Shown here: piece by piece, positions 17,314 through 25,039 of the stretch | How the letters are laid out: every line of letters starts with the position of its first letter | Numbering within the stretch: the stretch's first letter is position 1 | Assembly (NCBI RefSeq): GCF_026341035.1 | Contig: NZ_JAPEOQ010000001.1 | Coordinates: 124,001-188,000 of the forward strand | Direction: 5' to 3' | Origin: Streptomyces sp. NBC_01016 | Lineage (GTDB): Bacteria > Actinomycetota > Actinomycetes > Streptomycetales > Streptomycetaceae | Length of the DNA: 64,000 nt | Translations under genes and position numbers: made by a program | The notes under the pieces: generated by a model | Database searches by the model: none | The model's input: only the letters and a program-made list of their open reading frames with translations | Told to the model about the DNA's origin: nothing

Positions 17314-17397
17314 TGCGGCTGGAGGGATTCGAACCCTCACGGGATTTCTCCCACGGGCTCCTAAGGCCCGGGCGTCTGCCGATTCCGCCACAACCGC
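17314..17397 (-). tRNA. tRNA-Leu (anticodon UAG)
   Basis: The complement folds as a class II tRNA of 84 nt. The acceptor is GCGGTTG / CAGCCGC with discriminator A. The anticodon stem is CGGGC / GCCCG around loop CTTAGGA (anticodon UAG, reading CUA). A variable arm and a T-arm GAGGGTTCGAATCCCTC follow. CCA is not encoded. The HNH gene pair lies immediately upstream of this gene. Confidence 0.95.
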
Positions 17398-17438
17398 GAC
17401 AAAGCGGACATTGCGCCTGGCTGGCGCGCTCCGCCCCG

Positions 17439-18299
17439 TCAGTGTACGGCGATGTCACCCGACACGGGATGGCGCCTTTCGCCACGGCACCAAGTGCTGG
17501 TCAGCGCATGGCAGTTGGAACACAGGTACCGGAGGTTTCCTCGGCGGTTGTCCAGCGGGTCGGCATTGATGTGGTCGATCTCCAGGACCAGCCTCTTCCC
17601 GTTCCACAACTCACCTTGGCCACATTCGGCGCACGCGCGTGGCACGCCGATCTCGTCGAGCGCGCGGCGCAACAGGTGCGAACGCGTGCGGCGCGAGCCG
17701 GCCCCCTGAAGGACCAGGATCTCATCGGCATGCCTGCGCCTCGGCGACCTGACTCCGGCGTAGTGGCCTTGCCCGGCGAAGTGCTCCGTGGAGAGCCCGT
17801 ACTCGTCGATGCTTCGTGCAGCCCGAGCACGTGCCGCCCCGTTGTACGCGTCGAAACCCAGGCGACGCATGAGGTCGGCCAGGCTGTGTGAGGCGGCGAC
17901 GGCTGCCGTGAGCTCCCGCTCGGGCAAGAGGTCCTCGCAGCGGGATGCGCGCGGCGGTGCGAAGTGGCTGATGTCGATGCCGAAGTGAGCAAGCCTCCGC
18001 TTCACGTGCTGATACGGGCCGTCCTCGGGCGGGATGCCCAGGTGGAGGAACATCTCTCGGATGCTGGTGGAGCGCGATGCCGCTTCCTCGAGCACCTCCT
18101 TGGCATACGACCGCTTGGGACGTTCGGGGAGCGCCTCCTCCTGGAAGTGGGACGTGTCGATCCCGTAGTGGACGAGGCGGTGCCGCAGATAGTTGTAGGG
18201 CTTGCTGCCCATCGGCGCGCCGACGCGGCGCATCAGATCGACAAGGCTGGACGATTCCCTGGCCGCCTCCGCCAGCGCAGAGCGGGGGTACTTGCTCAT
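17439..18299 (-). CDS. HNH endonuclease with three repeated helical modules
   Basis: A 286-residue protein. The first ~175 residues are three copies of a ~50-residue module: a helix ending in S-x-S, then a hydrophobic helix with (L/I)G, then basic residues and Y/F-G-I-D-x-S-H-F (last copy YGLSTEHF). The last ~75 residues form an HNH domain: CAECGQ, VLEIDHINADPLDNRRGNLR, and YLCSNCHALT. The start overlaps the stop of the upstream paralogous gene by 4 nt (ATGA). The modules resemble DNA-binding repeats fused to homing-type HNH nucleases. Target and role are unknown. Confidence 0.82.
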   Translation of the reverse strand: MSKYPRSALAEAARESSSLVDLMRRVGAPMGSKPYNYLRHRLVHYGIDTSHFQEEALPERPKRSYAKEVLEEAASRSTSIREMFLHLGIPPEDGPYQHVKRRLAHFGIDISHFAPPRASRCEDLLPERELTAAVAASHSLADLMRRLGFDAYNGAARARAARSIDEYGLSTEHFAGQGHYAGVRSPRRRHADEILVLQGAGSRRTRSHLLRRALDEIGVPRACAECGQGELWNGKRLVLEIDHINADPLDNRRGNLRYLCSNCHALTSTWCRGERRHPVSGDIAVH

Positions 18300-18916
18300 T
18301 CCGCGCCCCGCTTCCGGCCGCGATAAGTGTCCGTCACTGTATGACAGTTGGGGCACAGCAGGCGCAGGTTCCCCGGCCGGTTGTCCCACCACGCACCACT
18401 GAGGTGGTCGACCTCGAGCGGAATGGGTTGCCCTTGCCACCGCGACCGGCCGCACGTCGCGCACTCCTCCGGGACGCCGAGTCGTAGTAGTTCCCGGCGG
18501 AGACGAACTCCGGGGACCCGCCCACTCCCCGGAGCGCGCAAGGTCAGTGGACTCGTCAGATCCTTGCTGGTCTTCTGCCTCGGTGGCGTGAAGTGTGAGA
18601 TGTCGATCCCGAGTGCCGCGATCCGGCGACCGATGTGAGCCTGATTGCCGCCCACGTCGTTGATGCCCAGGCACCGCACCACCTCCCGGACGCTCCGCGA
18701 TTCCGCGACGGCCGTTCGCAACGCCTCCTCCGTATGCCGCACCGCCCCGTGCTGGAAGTGCGACGTGTCGATCCCGGACTGCGCCATCTTCTGGTGCAGG
18801 TATCGCTTGCTGTACCGCGTCGGCTCACCCCCGCAATACCGAACCGCCTCGTCCCACGACCCCGCGTTCCGAGCCGCCGCCTCCAGCCGCTCCCGCGTGT
18901 ACCGCTGCCCCGCCAT
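18296..18916 (-). CDS. HNH endonuclease with two repeated helical modules
   Basis: A 206-residue paralogue of the next gene. Two copies of the same ~50-residue module end in GIDTSHF and GIDISHF. After a basic linker comes an HNH domain: CATCGRSRW, PLEVDHLSGAWWDNRPGNLR and LLCPNCHTVT. GGGAGGGG precedes the ATG at 18916. The two genes overlap (ATGA) and form one operon, so they probably act as a pair, or arose by duplication with loss or gain of one module. They are neither transposase- nor intein-associated here. Confidence 0.82.
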   Translation of the reverse strand: MAGQRYTRERLEAAARNAGSWDEAVRYCGGEPTRYSKRYLHQKMAQSGIDTSHFQHGAVRHTEEALRTAVAESRSVREVVRCLGINDVGGNQAHIGRRIAALGIDISHFTPPRQKTSKDLTSPLTLRAPGSGRVPGVRLRRELLRLGVPEECATCGRSRWQGQPIPLEVDHLSGAWWDNRPGNLRLLCPNCHTVTDTYRGRKRGAE

Positions 18917-18974
18917 GTGACCCCTCCCTTTCGGCCACGCGTTCGTGGCCTCGTACAGGGCAACGAAACGAAAA

Positions 18975-19009
18975 TCGGACCGTCACGCACGGAATGCGGA
19001 ACGGTCCGA
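18975..19009. promoter_or_regulatory. Inverted repeat upstream of the HNH operon
   Basis: Nine-base arms TCGGACCGT (18975-18983) and ACGGTCCGA (19001-19009) are separated by 17 nt, about 60 bp upstream of the first HNH start. The spacing of two turns suggests an operator rather than a terminator. No regulator is identified. Confidence 0.4.
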
Positions 19010-19011
19010 AC

Positions 19012-19054
19012 TGTGTGGGCGGGCCACATATGGGGGGTGTGGCCCGCCCACACA
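19012..19054. terminator. Perfect 17-bp stem-loop downstream of the MFS gene
   Basis: Arms at 19012-19028 and 19038-19054 are perfect complements around a 9-nt G-rich loop. It sits 18 bp beyond the MFS transporter stop (19073, minus strand) and is the likely intrinsic terminator of that gene. Confidence 0.75.
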
Positions 19055-19072
19055 AGGAGCAAGGGAGGGGTG

Positions 19073-20575
19073 TCAGAACTTCGGCGTAGGCGCCTGGGAC
19101 TCGACCATTTCTGCTGCCTCTTCGTCCGTCTCCACGGAGGGCGGGGAGCCGGCCAGGGGCTTCTGGGCCGTTTCCTTCATGCAGGCCACCGCGATGATGC
19201 CGACGAGCGCCGCGGCCATCGAGTAGTACGCGGGCATCATGTCGGAGCCGGTCAGTCCGATCAGGGCGGTGATGACCAGGGGGGTCGTGCCGCCGAAGAT
19301 CGAGGCCGAGAGGTTGTAGCCGACCGAGAGGGAGCCGTAGCGGACCTGTGTCGGGAAGAGCGCCGGGAGGGCCGCCGACATGGTGCCGAGAAGGCAGACC
19401 AGGGAGAGGCCGAGCAGCAGCATGCCGAGCGAGACGGCCCACAGGGCGCCGTTCTTCACCAGGAGGAAGGAGGGGATCGAGAGGACGAAGAAGCCGATCA
19501 TGCCGGCCATCAGGAGCGGCTTGCGGCCGAAGCGGTCGGAGAGCTTGCCGATCTGGCTGATGATGCACATGAGGACGATCATCGTGATGATCAGGATCAG
19601 CAGGCCGTGCGTCTCCGAGTAGCCCATCTCGTCCGACAGGTACGTCGGCATGTACGAGAGGAGCATGTAGTCGGTGATGTTGTAGGCGCCGACGAGGCAG
19701 ATGCAGAGGATCAGGCTCGGCCAGTAGTCGCGGAAGATCTTGGCCAGGTCGCCCTTGGCGGTGGTCTCCACGGAGGAGGCGGCGTCGGTCGCGCGGTGCG
19801 AGGACTCGTCCTCCAGCTTCTGGAAGGCGGGGGTCTCGTCGAGGCGCAGTCGCAGGTAGAGGCCGACGAGGCCGATGGGGCCCGCCACCAGGAACGGGAT
19901 GCGCCAGCCCCAGGACTCCATGCCGTCGCTGCCGAGCACGGCCGTCAGGATCGTGACGAGGCCGGCTGCTCCGACGTAGCCGGCGAGCGTGCCGAATTCG
20001 AGGAAGCTGCCGAAGAAGCCGCGCTTCTTGTCGGGGGCGTACTCGGCGATGAAGGTGGAGGCGCCGCCGTACTCGCCGCCGGTGGAGAAGCCCTGGACGA
20101 GGCGGAAGAGGATCAGCAGGACCGGTGCCCAGAATCCGATCGTCGCGTAGGACGGGATGAGGCCGATCGCGAAGGTGCCGATGGCCATGAGGATCATGGT
20201 CAGTGCGAGGACCTTCTTGCGGCCGACCTTGTCGCCCATGGGGCCGAAGACCATGCCGCCGATCGGGCGGACGAGGAACGAGACCGCGAAGGTCGCGAAC
20301 GACGAGATCAGCTGGACCGTGTCGTTCCCCGAGGGGAAGAAGACGTGGCCGATGGTGACGGCCAGGTACGAGTAGATCCCGAAGTCGAACCATTCCATGG
20401 CGTTACCGAGCGACGCCGCCTTGACCGCGCGCTTCACCGCGCTGTCGTCGGTGACGGTGATGTCGGTGCGGCGCAGCGGCGGGTTCTTGCGCCGCTTGAC
20501 GGCGCGGAACAAGGCGCGGTGACGCTTGACCGCCTCCGGGTCGGGCACCAGCCCTTCCTCGGTGTCGGTGGTCAT
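19073..20575 (-). CDS. MFS metabolite:H+ symporter (ProP/ShiA-like family)
   Basis: A 500-residue protein with 12 predicted membrane segments and the metabolite:H+ symporter signatures: NAMEWFDFGIYSYLAVTIGH at TM1, FGPMGDKVGRKKVL (loop 2-3 motif) and RLVQGFSTGGEYGGASTFIAEYAP. This subfamily includes ProP (proline/betaine) and related organic-acid importers. The substrate is not fixed by sequence, though TM1 and the STGGEYGGA motif favour a ProP-like osmolyte or dicarboxylate carrier. A palindrome lies upstream at 20643-20672. Confidence 0.88.
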   Translation of the reverse strand: MTTDTEEGLVPDPEAVKRHRALFRAVKRRKNPPLRRTDITVTDDSAVKRAVKAASLGNAMEWFDFGIYSYLAVTIGHVFFPSGNDTVQLISSFATFAVSFLVRPIGGMVFGPMGDKVGRKKVLALTMILMAIGTFAIGLIPSYATIGFWAPVLLILFRLVQGFSTGGEYGGASTFIAEYAPDKKRGFFGSFLEFGTLAGYVGAAGLVTILTAVLGSDGMESWGWRIPFLVAGPIGLVGLYLRLRLDETPAFQKLEDESSHRATDAASSVETTAKGDLAKIFRDYWPSLILCICLVGAYNITDYMLLSYMPTYLSDEMGYSETHGLLILIITMIVLMCIISQIGKLSDRFGRKPLLMAGMIGFFVLSIPSFLLVKNGALWAVSLGMLLLGLSLVCLLGTMSAALPALFPTQVRYGSLSVGYNLSASIFGGTTPLVITALIGLTGSDMMPAYYSMAAALVGIIAVACMKETAQKPLAGSPPSVETDEEAAEMVESQAPTPKF

Positions 20576-20642
20576 GGGGTGGATCCCTTCTCTGACTGCA
20601 AAGCGCTTCCAGGCTCCACCTGCTCACGGACGTTCATTGCAA

Positions 20643-20672
20643 ACGAAAGTCCCAAGCGTTCGGGACTTTCGT
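20643..20672. promoter_or_regulatory. 11-bp inverted repeat between bcp and the MFS gene
   Basis: Arms ACGAAAGTCCC (20643-20653) and GGGACTTTCGT (20662-20672) with an 8-nt loop. It lies about 75 bp beyond the bcp stop and about 70 bp before the MFS start, both on the minus strand. It could be a bcp terminator or an MFS operator. Related CTTTCG words recur just downstream on the plus strand (20678-20716). Confidence 0.5.
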
Positions 20673-20748
20673 CACAACCTTTCGTCCCTAACTTCCGCCA
20701 ATGCCCGAACTTTCGCACGTGGAGTTGGTCCAGGAGGTGCGGGGATTC

Positions 20749-21216
20749 TCAGATGCCGAGATCCTTGATGATCTTCGCTACGTGGCCGGTCGCCTTCACG
20801 TTGTAGAGGGCGCGCTCGACCTTTCCTTCCTCGTCGACGACGACCGTGGAGCGGATGACTCCGGTGACGACCTTTCCGTACAGCTTCTTCTCGCCGAAGG
20901 CGCCGTAGGCCTCGAGAACCTTCTTCTCGGGGTCGCCCACCAGGGTGACCTTGAGGTTCTCCTTCTCCCGGAACTTGGCGAGCTTCTCCGGCTTGTCCGG
21001 GGAGACGCCGATGACGTCGTAGCCGGCCTCGGCGAGCACGTCGAGGTTGTCGGTGAAGTCGCAGGCCTGCTTGGTGCAGCCGGGGGTGAGGGCGGCGGGG
21101 TAGAAGTAGACGATCGTCTTGCGGCCCTTGTGGTCGGCGAGGGAGACCTCGTTGCCGTCGGCGTCGGGCAGGGTGAAGGCGGGCGCGGTGTCGCCGGGCT
21201 GCAGTCGCTCGCTCAT
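20749..21216 (-). CDS. bcp: Thioredoxin-dependent peroxiredoxin, Bcp type
   Basis: A 155-residue AhpC/TSA-family protein. The catalytic motif is TPGCTKQACDF, with peroxidatic C47 and resolving C52, as in atypical 2-Cys Bcp. The family reduces hydroperoxides using thioredoxin in the cytoplasm. Full length. It is divergent from the DUF3618 gene with 135 bp between starts. Confidence 0.93.
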   Translation of the reverse strand: MSERLQPGDTAPAFTLPDADGNEVSLADHKGRKTIVYFYPAALTPGCTKQACDFTDNLDVLAEAGYDVIGVSPDKPEKLAKFREKENLKVTLVGDPEKKVLEAYGAFGEKKLYGKVVTGVIRSTVVVDEEGKVERALYNVKATGHVAKIIKDLGI

Positions 21217-21351
21217 GGGTGGCCTCCTGGGCGTCGTGGCGTGTGGACTTCGTTGAGCGTAATGGGGGTGCCGGGGGGTGGTGGAGGCGGTGAGCTGACA
21301 GACTGTCCATTACTCATACGCAGTGAGAGCAGCGACCTTGGAGGCAGCGCG

Positions 21352-21699
21352 GTGTCGCACATGTCCAGTACGCCGGATAGCCCGGACACGCGGACCCCGG
21401 CCCAGATCGAGGCGGACATCAAGCGCCGTCGCGAGACCCTGGCCGAGACGCTCGACGAGATCGGTGTCCGGGTCCACCCGAAGACGATCGTCGGGGACGC
21501 GAAGGCCAAGGTCGCCTCGCAGGTCGACCACACGCTCGGTCGGGCCTATGTCGGGGCGAACCGGCTGGTCTCCGAGGTGAGGGGGCAGTTCGTCTCGGAG
21601 GAGGGCGCGCCGCGCCTGGAGCGGATCGTGCCGGTCGCGATCGTCGTGGTGGGTGTCGTGGGGCTCTTCGCGGTGGGGTCGCGGCGTCGCAAGCGCTGA
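21352..21699 (+). CDS. DUF3618 protein
   Basis: A 115-residue protein with the DUF3618 core (RTPAQIEADIKRRRETLAET, then LDEIGVRVHPKTIVGDAKAK) and a C-terminal transmembrane helix followed by RRRKR. Its function is unknown. GTG at 21352 is chosen because GGAGG sits 7 nt upstream; the ATG at 21361 is 16 nt away and less likely. Confidence 0.85.
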   Translation: MSHMSSTPDSPDTRTPAQIEADIKRRRETLAETLDEIGVRVHPKTIVGDAKAKVASQVDHTLGRAYVGANRLVSEVRGQFVSEEGAPRLERIVPVAIVVVGVVGLFAVGSRRRKR

Positions 21700-21789
21700 C
21701 CCGGGGAGCGTTGTCGGAGCTGCCGCGCCGCGTACCAAGGGGCGACCCGGCGGCGTACAAGTGCGCGTGGGGCGGGTAGGTTCGTCGGC

Positions 21790-22149
21790 GTGAGCGCCAA
21801 TCCCGATAAGCACAGCACCGGCCATGACGACAAGCTGCCCATCCGGATGTTGCACGACCGTGTGCTCGTGCGGCAGGACTCCTCCGAGGGTGAGCGGCGC
21901 AGTGGTGGCGGCATTCTGATTCCCGCGACGGCGGCCGTCGGCAAGCGTCTTGCCTGGGCCGAGGTTGTCGCGGTCGGGCAGAACGTGCGGGCCGTGGAGC
22001 CGGGTGACCGGGTGCTGTTCGATCCGGAGGACCGGGCGGAGGTCGAGGTGCGGGGTGTCGCGTACGTGCTGATGCGCGAGCGGGATCTGCACGCGGTGGC
22101 GGCCGACCGGTTCGAGGGCTCCGAGGATTCGACGGGCCTGTACCTGTAG
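21790..22149 (+). CDS. GroES/Cpn10-family co-chaperone-like protein
   Basis: A 119-residue protein. A 16-residue N-terminal extension precedes a Cpn10 domain: IRMLHDRVLVRQDSSEG, GGILIPATA, and a VAVGQNV...VEPGDRVLFD pair, with YVLMRERDLHAV at the end. It lacks an adjacent groEL, and the mobile-loop residues differ from classical GroES. It is therefore a second, stand-alone Cpn10-like protein common in Streptomyces. A strong terminator follows. Confidence 0.88.
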   Translation: MSANPDKHSTGHDDKLPIRMLHDRVLVRQDSSEGERRSGGGILIPATAAVGKRLAWAEVVAVGQNVRAVEPGDRVLFDPEDRAEVEVRGVAYVLMRERDLHAVAADRFEGSEDSTGLYL

Positions 22150-22178
22150 CCGTCCGCCTCCCCGCCTGGGGCCGATGA

Positions 22179-22209
22179 GGGCTGGTGACCATCGTCACCA
22201 GCCCTTTTT
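22179..22209 (+). terminator. Intrinsic terminator of the GroES-like gene
   Basis: An 11-bp perfect stem (GGGCTGGTGAC / GTCACCAGCCC) with a 4-nt loop, followed by TTTTTA. This is a canonical rho-independent terminator that isolates the riboswitch leader downstream. Confidence 0.9.
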
Positions 22210-22235
22210 ATCTGTCCTTTGCTACCTTTGAGGGA

Positions 22236-22289
22236 CCCCGACGAGACGCGCCGTACCGGGCTGAGCAGCACTTCGCAAAGACGACGCAC
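22236..22289 (+). promoter_or_regulatory. Guanidine-III (ykkC-III) riboswitch
   Basis: The segment shows the conserved ykkC-III elements in order: CCCCG-ACGAG, GCGCCGTACCGGG, then AAAGACG-ACGC. CCCG pairs with CGGG (P1). GCGCCGT pairs with ACGACGC except for one C-A mismatch (pseudoknot helix), the architecture of guanidine-III RNAs from actinobacteria such as Thermobifida. It ends about 20 nt before the GGAGGT of a guanidinium exporter gene, so ligand binding likely controls access to the ribosome-binding site. The variable hairpin CAGCACTTCGC fills the middle. Assigned from remembered consensus, not a covariance-model search. Confidence 0.8.
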
Positions 22290-22322
22290 CCCTGTTGAGA
22301 ACCACTGACGGAGGTGCCAGTC

Positions 22323-22643
22323 ATGGCCTGGATCCTGATCGCTGTTGCCGGACTTCTCGAAGTCGCCTGGTCGATCGGCATGAAGTACACCGAGGGCTTC
22401 ACCCGCCTTTGGCCGAGCGTGTTCACGGGCGCGGGAATCGTCGCGAGCATGGTGCTCCTGTCCTACGCCGCCAAGTCCTTGCCCATCGGTACCGCGTACG
22501 GCGTGTGGGTGGGGATCGGGGCCGCGGGAGCCGCGATCGTGGGGATGGTCGCCCTGGGCGAGCCCGTGTCCGCGGCCCGAATCGGCTTCATTGCGCTGCT
22601 GCTTGTGGCGATCGTGGGGCTCAAGGTGACTTCTGGGCACTGA
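22323..22643 (+). CDS. gdx: Guanidinium exporter of the SMR family
   Basis: A 106-residue four-helix SMR protein. The N-terminus MAWILIAVAGLLEVAWSIGM has the essential membrane glutamate E13 and the W-S-I-G-M context of the Gdx/SugE subgroup rather than EmrE. Dual-topology dimers of this family swap guanidinium for protons. The guanidine-III riboswitch just upstream confirms the ligand. The ATG follows GGAGGT. The 3' end overlaps the convergent PBP gene by 23 nt. Older name: sugE. Confidence 0.92.
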   Translation: MAWILIAVAGLLEVAWSIGMKYTEGFTRLWPSVFTGAGIVASMVLLSYAAKSLPIGTAYGVWVGIGAAGAAIVGMVALGEPVSAARIGFIALLLVAIVGLKVTSGH

Positions 22644-24885
22644 GTGGGTTCAGGTCCGTGTCGTCGGGGCTGGGGGAATCGGTGGGTTCTTCCTCGCCGC
22701 CCGTCGGGTCCTCGGACGGGGGTGTCTCGCTCGACGGTTCGTCGGACGGGGTGTCCTCGTCCGAGGGGGTCGCTGAGGCGGTGTCCGAGGGGGATTCGGT
22801 CGTCGATTCCGATGAGGATTCCGGGGTCGAGGGCAGCGGTTCCTGTTCGGCGCCGCTCTGGAGGTCCAGTTCGAAGTCGTTGGCCGGGGTGCCGGACAGG
22901 GCGGCCTGTGTGAACTGGGCCCAGATCTGCGCCGGGTACCCGCCGCCGTTGATCCGGTCGAGGCCCGTCGCCCCGTACAGCGGGGTCTGCGTGCCGGAGG
23001 TCGGGTCCTGGCCCATCACGGAGACGACGGTCGCGAGGTCCGGGGTGTAGCCCGCGAACCAGGCCGCCTTGTCCTCCTCCGCGGTGCCGGTCTTGCCGGC
23101 GGCGGGGCGGCCCGCGGCCTTGGCGGCGGTGCCGGTGCCGCCGTCGACGACCGATTTGAGGATCGACGTCGTGGTGTCGGCGGCCGCGCGCGGGACGGCC
23201 TGCCGGGTCTCCTTCTCGGGGAGCGTGATGTCCTCGCCGTTCTTGGTGATCGAGTCGAGCAGCGTGTACGTGCCGTGTTCGCCGTGGTTGGCGAGCGTCG
23301 CGTACGCCTCGGTCATGTCGAGCACGGACGCGGTGGACGGGCCGAGCGCGATCGAGGGCGAGGCCGTGAGGTCCGGGGTGTTCGAGGGGATGCCGAGGTC
23401 GAGGGCGGTCTGCTTGACCTTGTCGGAGCCGACGTCGACGGCCATCTGCGCGTACACCGCGTTGACGGACTTGTCGGTGGCGGTGGAGACGGTGATGTTG
23501 CCGTAGGAGCGGTCGTCCTCGTTGGCGGGGGCGTAGTGGCCGCCGTCCCAGCCTTGTACGGGGCGCTTGTTGGTGCCGTCGTAGATGGTGCTGGGGGTGA
23601 TCCTGCGGCCGTCCTGTGTGGTCGAGGCGTTCTCGACGGCGGACGTGAACACGAACGGCTTGAACGTGGAGCCGACCTGGTAGTCGCGGCGCGTGGCGTT
23701 GTTGACGTACTGCTTCGTGTAGTCGACGCCGCCGTACATGGCGCGCACCTTGCCGTTCGACGGGTCGATGGCGGCGCCGCCCGCGCGGACGTTCTTGTCG
23801 ATGTCCCGTGTGTTCTTGTCGAGCTTTGACATCAGCTGGTCGTCGACGGCCTTTTCGAAGGCGATCTGCTTCTTTTTCTGGAGCGTGGTGGTGATGCGGT
23901 AGCCGCCGCCGGCGAGGGTGTCCTCGTCGAGGATCTTGTTGTCGGTGATGTAGTCCTTCACGGCCTGTACGAGGTAGCCGCGCTGCCCGGAGAGGCCCGA
24001 TGGTGCCTTCGCCTGGTCGGGCACGGGGAACGTCATGTTCTTGCGGTCGGAGGCGTCGAGCCAGCCCTCCTTGACCATGCCGTCGAGCACGTAGTTCCAG
24101 CGGGCGGTGGCCGCTTCCTTGTTCTCGGGGTGGGCGGCCACGTCGTACGCGCTCGGGGCGTTCACCAGGGCCGCGAGGTAGGCGCCCTGGGCGGCCGACA
24201 GGTCCTGGACGTCCTCGCCGTAGTACGCCTGGGCGGCGGCCTGGATGCCGTACGCGTTGCGCCCGAAGTAGCTGGTGTTGAGGTAGCCCTCGAGGATGTC
24301 GTCCTTGGACTTCTCGCGGTCCAGCTTGATGGAGATGAAGAACTCCTTCGCCTTCCGGGAGACGGTCTGCTCCTGGCCCAGGTAGTAGTTCTTCACGTAC
24401 TGCTGGGTGATCGTGGAGCCACCCTGTTTGCCCTTGCCGGTGAGCGTGGACCAGGCGGCGCGCAGCATGGCCTGCGGGTCGACGGCGGATTCGGAGTAGA
24501 AGTCGCGGTCCTCGGCGGCGAGTACCGCGTGCTGCACCGATTTGGGGATCTGGGTGAGGCTCACGTTCTCGCGGTTGACCTCGCCGTCGCGGGCGATCTG
24601 GCTGCCGTCCGCGTACAGGTACACGTTGCTCTGGGCGGTCGCCGCGGAGTTGGCGGGCGGGATGTCCACGAGGAAGTAGCCGAGGGCGAACAGGCCGACG
24701 CACAGCAGGATGAAGCCGACGAGGCCGCCGAGCACCATTCGCCATGTGGGGATCAGGCGCCGCCAGCCGGTGCGCCTGGGCCGCTTGCCCTTGCCTGCGG
24801 CGGCGGGCGTGGCGCCCGTGCCGGGCCCGCCCGGTTCCTGGGGCTCCGTCGGCTGCTCGGGCTGCTCCGGCTCGTCGCTGCTCAT
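22621..24885 (-). CDS. Bifunctional class A penicillin-binding protein
   Basis: A 754-residue protein. It has a Pro/Glu-rich cytoplasmic N-terminus and one transmembrane helix at about residues 52-75. A GT51 glycosyltransferase domain follows (AAEDRDFYSESAVDP near E126; GGSTITQQYVKNYYLG). The transpeptidase has S406-TFK409, an SVN motif and K598-TGTA. The last ~100 residues are a Ser/Thr/Pro/Glu-rich tail. It polymerises and crosslinks peptidoglycan outside the membrane. The C-terminal tail codons overlap the gdx 3' end. Confidence 0.93.
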   Translation of the reverse strand: MSSDEPEQPEQPTEPQEPGGPGTGATPAAAGKGKRPRRTGWRRLIPTWRMVLGGLVGFILLCVGLFALGYFLVDIPPANSAATAQSNVYLYADGSQIARDGEVNRENVSLTQIPKSVQHAVLAAEDRDFYSESAVDPQAMLRAAWSTLTGKGKQGGSTITQQYVKNYYLGQEQTVSRKAKEFFISIKLDREKSKDDILEGYLNTSYFGRNAYGIQAAAQAYYGEDVQDLSAAQGAYLAALVNAPSAYDVAAHPENKEAATARWNYVLDGMVKEGWLDASDRKNMTFPVPDQAKAPSGLSGQRGYLVQAVKDYITDNKILDEDTLAGGGYRITTTLQKKKQIAFEKAVDDQLMSKLDKNTRDIDKNVRAGGAAIDPSNGKVRAMYGGVDYTKQYVNNATRRDYQVGSTFKPFVFTSAVENASTTQDGRRITPSTIYDGTNKRPVQGWDGGHYAPANEDDRSYGNITVSTATDKSVNAVYAQMAVDVGSDKVKQTALDLGIPSNTPDLTASPSIALGPSTASVLDMTEAYATLANHGEHGTYTLLDSITKNGEDITLPEKETRQAVPRAAADTTTSILKSVVDGGTGTAAKAAGRPAAGKTGTAEEDKAAWFAGYTPDLATVVSVMGQDPTSGTQTPLYGATGLDRINGGGYPAQIWAQFTQAALSGTPANDFELDLQSGAEQEPLPSTPESSSESTTESPSDTASATPSDEDTPSDEPSSETPPSEDPTGGEEEPTDSPSPDDTDLNPLSAQKSP

Positions 24886-25039
24886 GTCCTGTGGAACTCC
24901 TGATCCGCGTCGTACGTCACGTACGCCTCGTATGGCACATAAGACCTCTAAGACTGCTACATCCCGTGGAAAATCCGTGGCAGGCGACGCGCCCTGTGAC
25001 TAGGCTCCTGCGCTTCGGCCTATTTCGCGAGGGGGACCG

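Noticed and set aside
17314..18916. Integrated element at tRNA-Leu
   Set aside because: No integrase or duplicated tRNA 3' end was found; the HNH genes lie on the 5' side of the tRNA, opposite to where most integrases insert.
18635..20806. A 723-codon plus-strand frame opposite the HNH and MFS genes
   Set aside because: It spans two unrelated real genes and their intergenic terminator and is rich in acidic/Gly residues typical of antisense frames.
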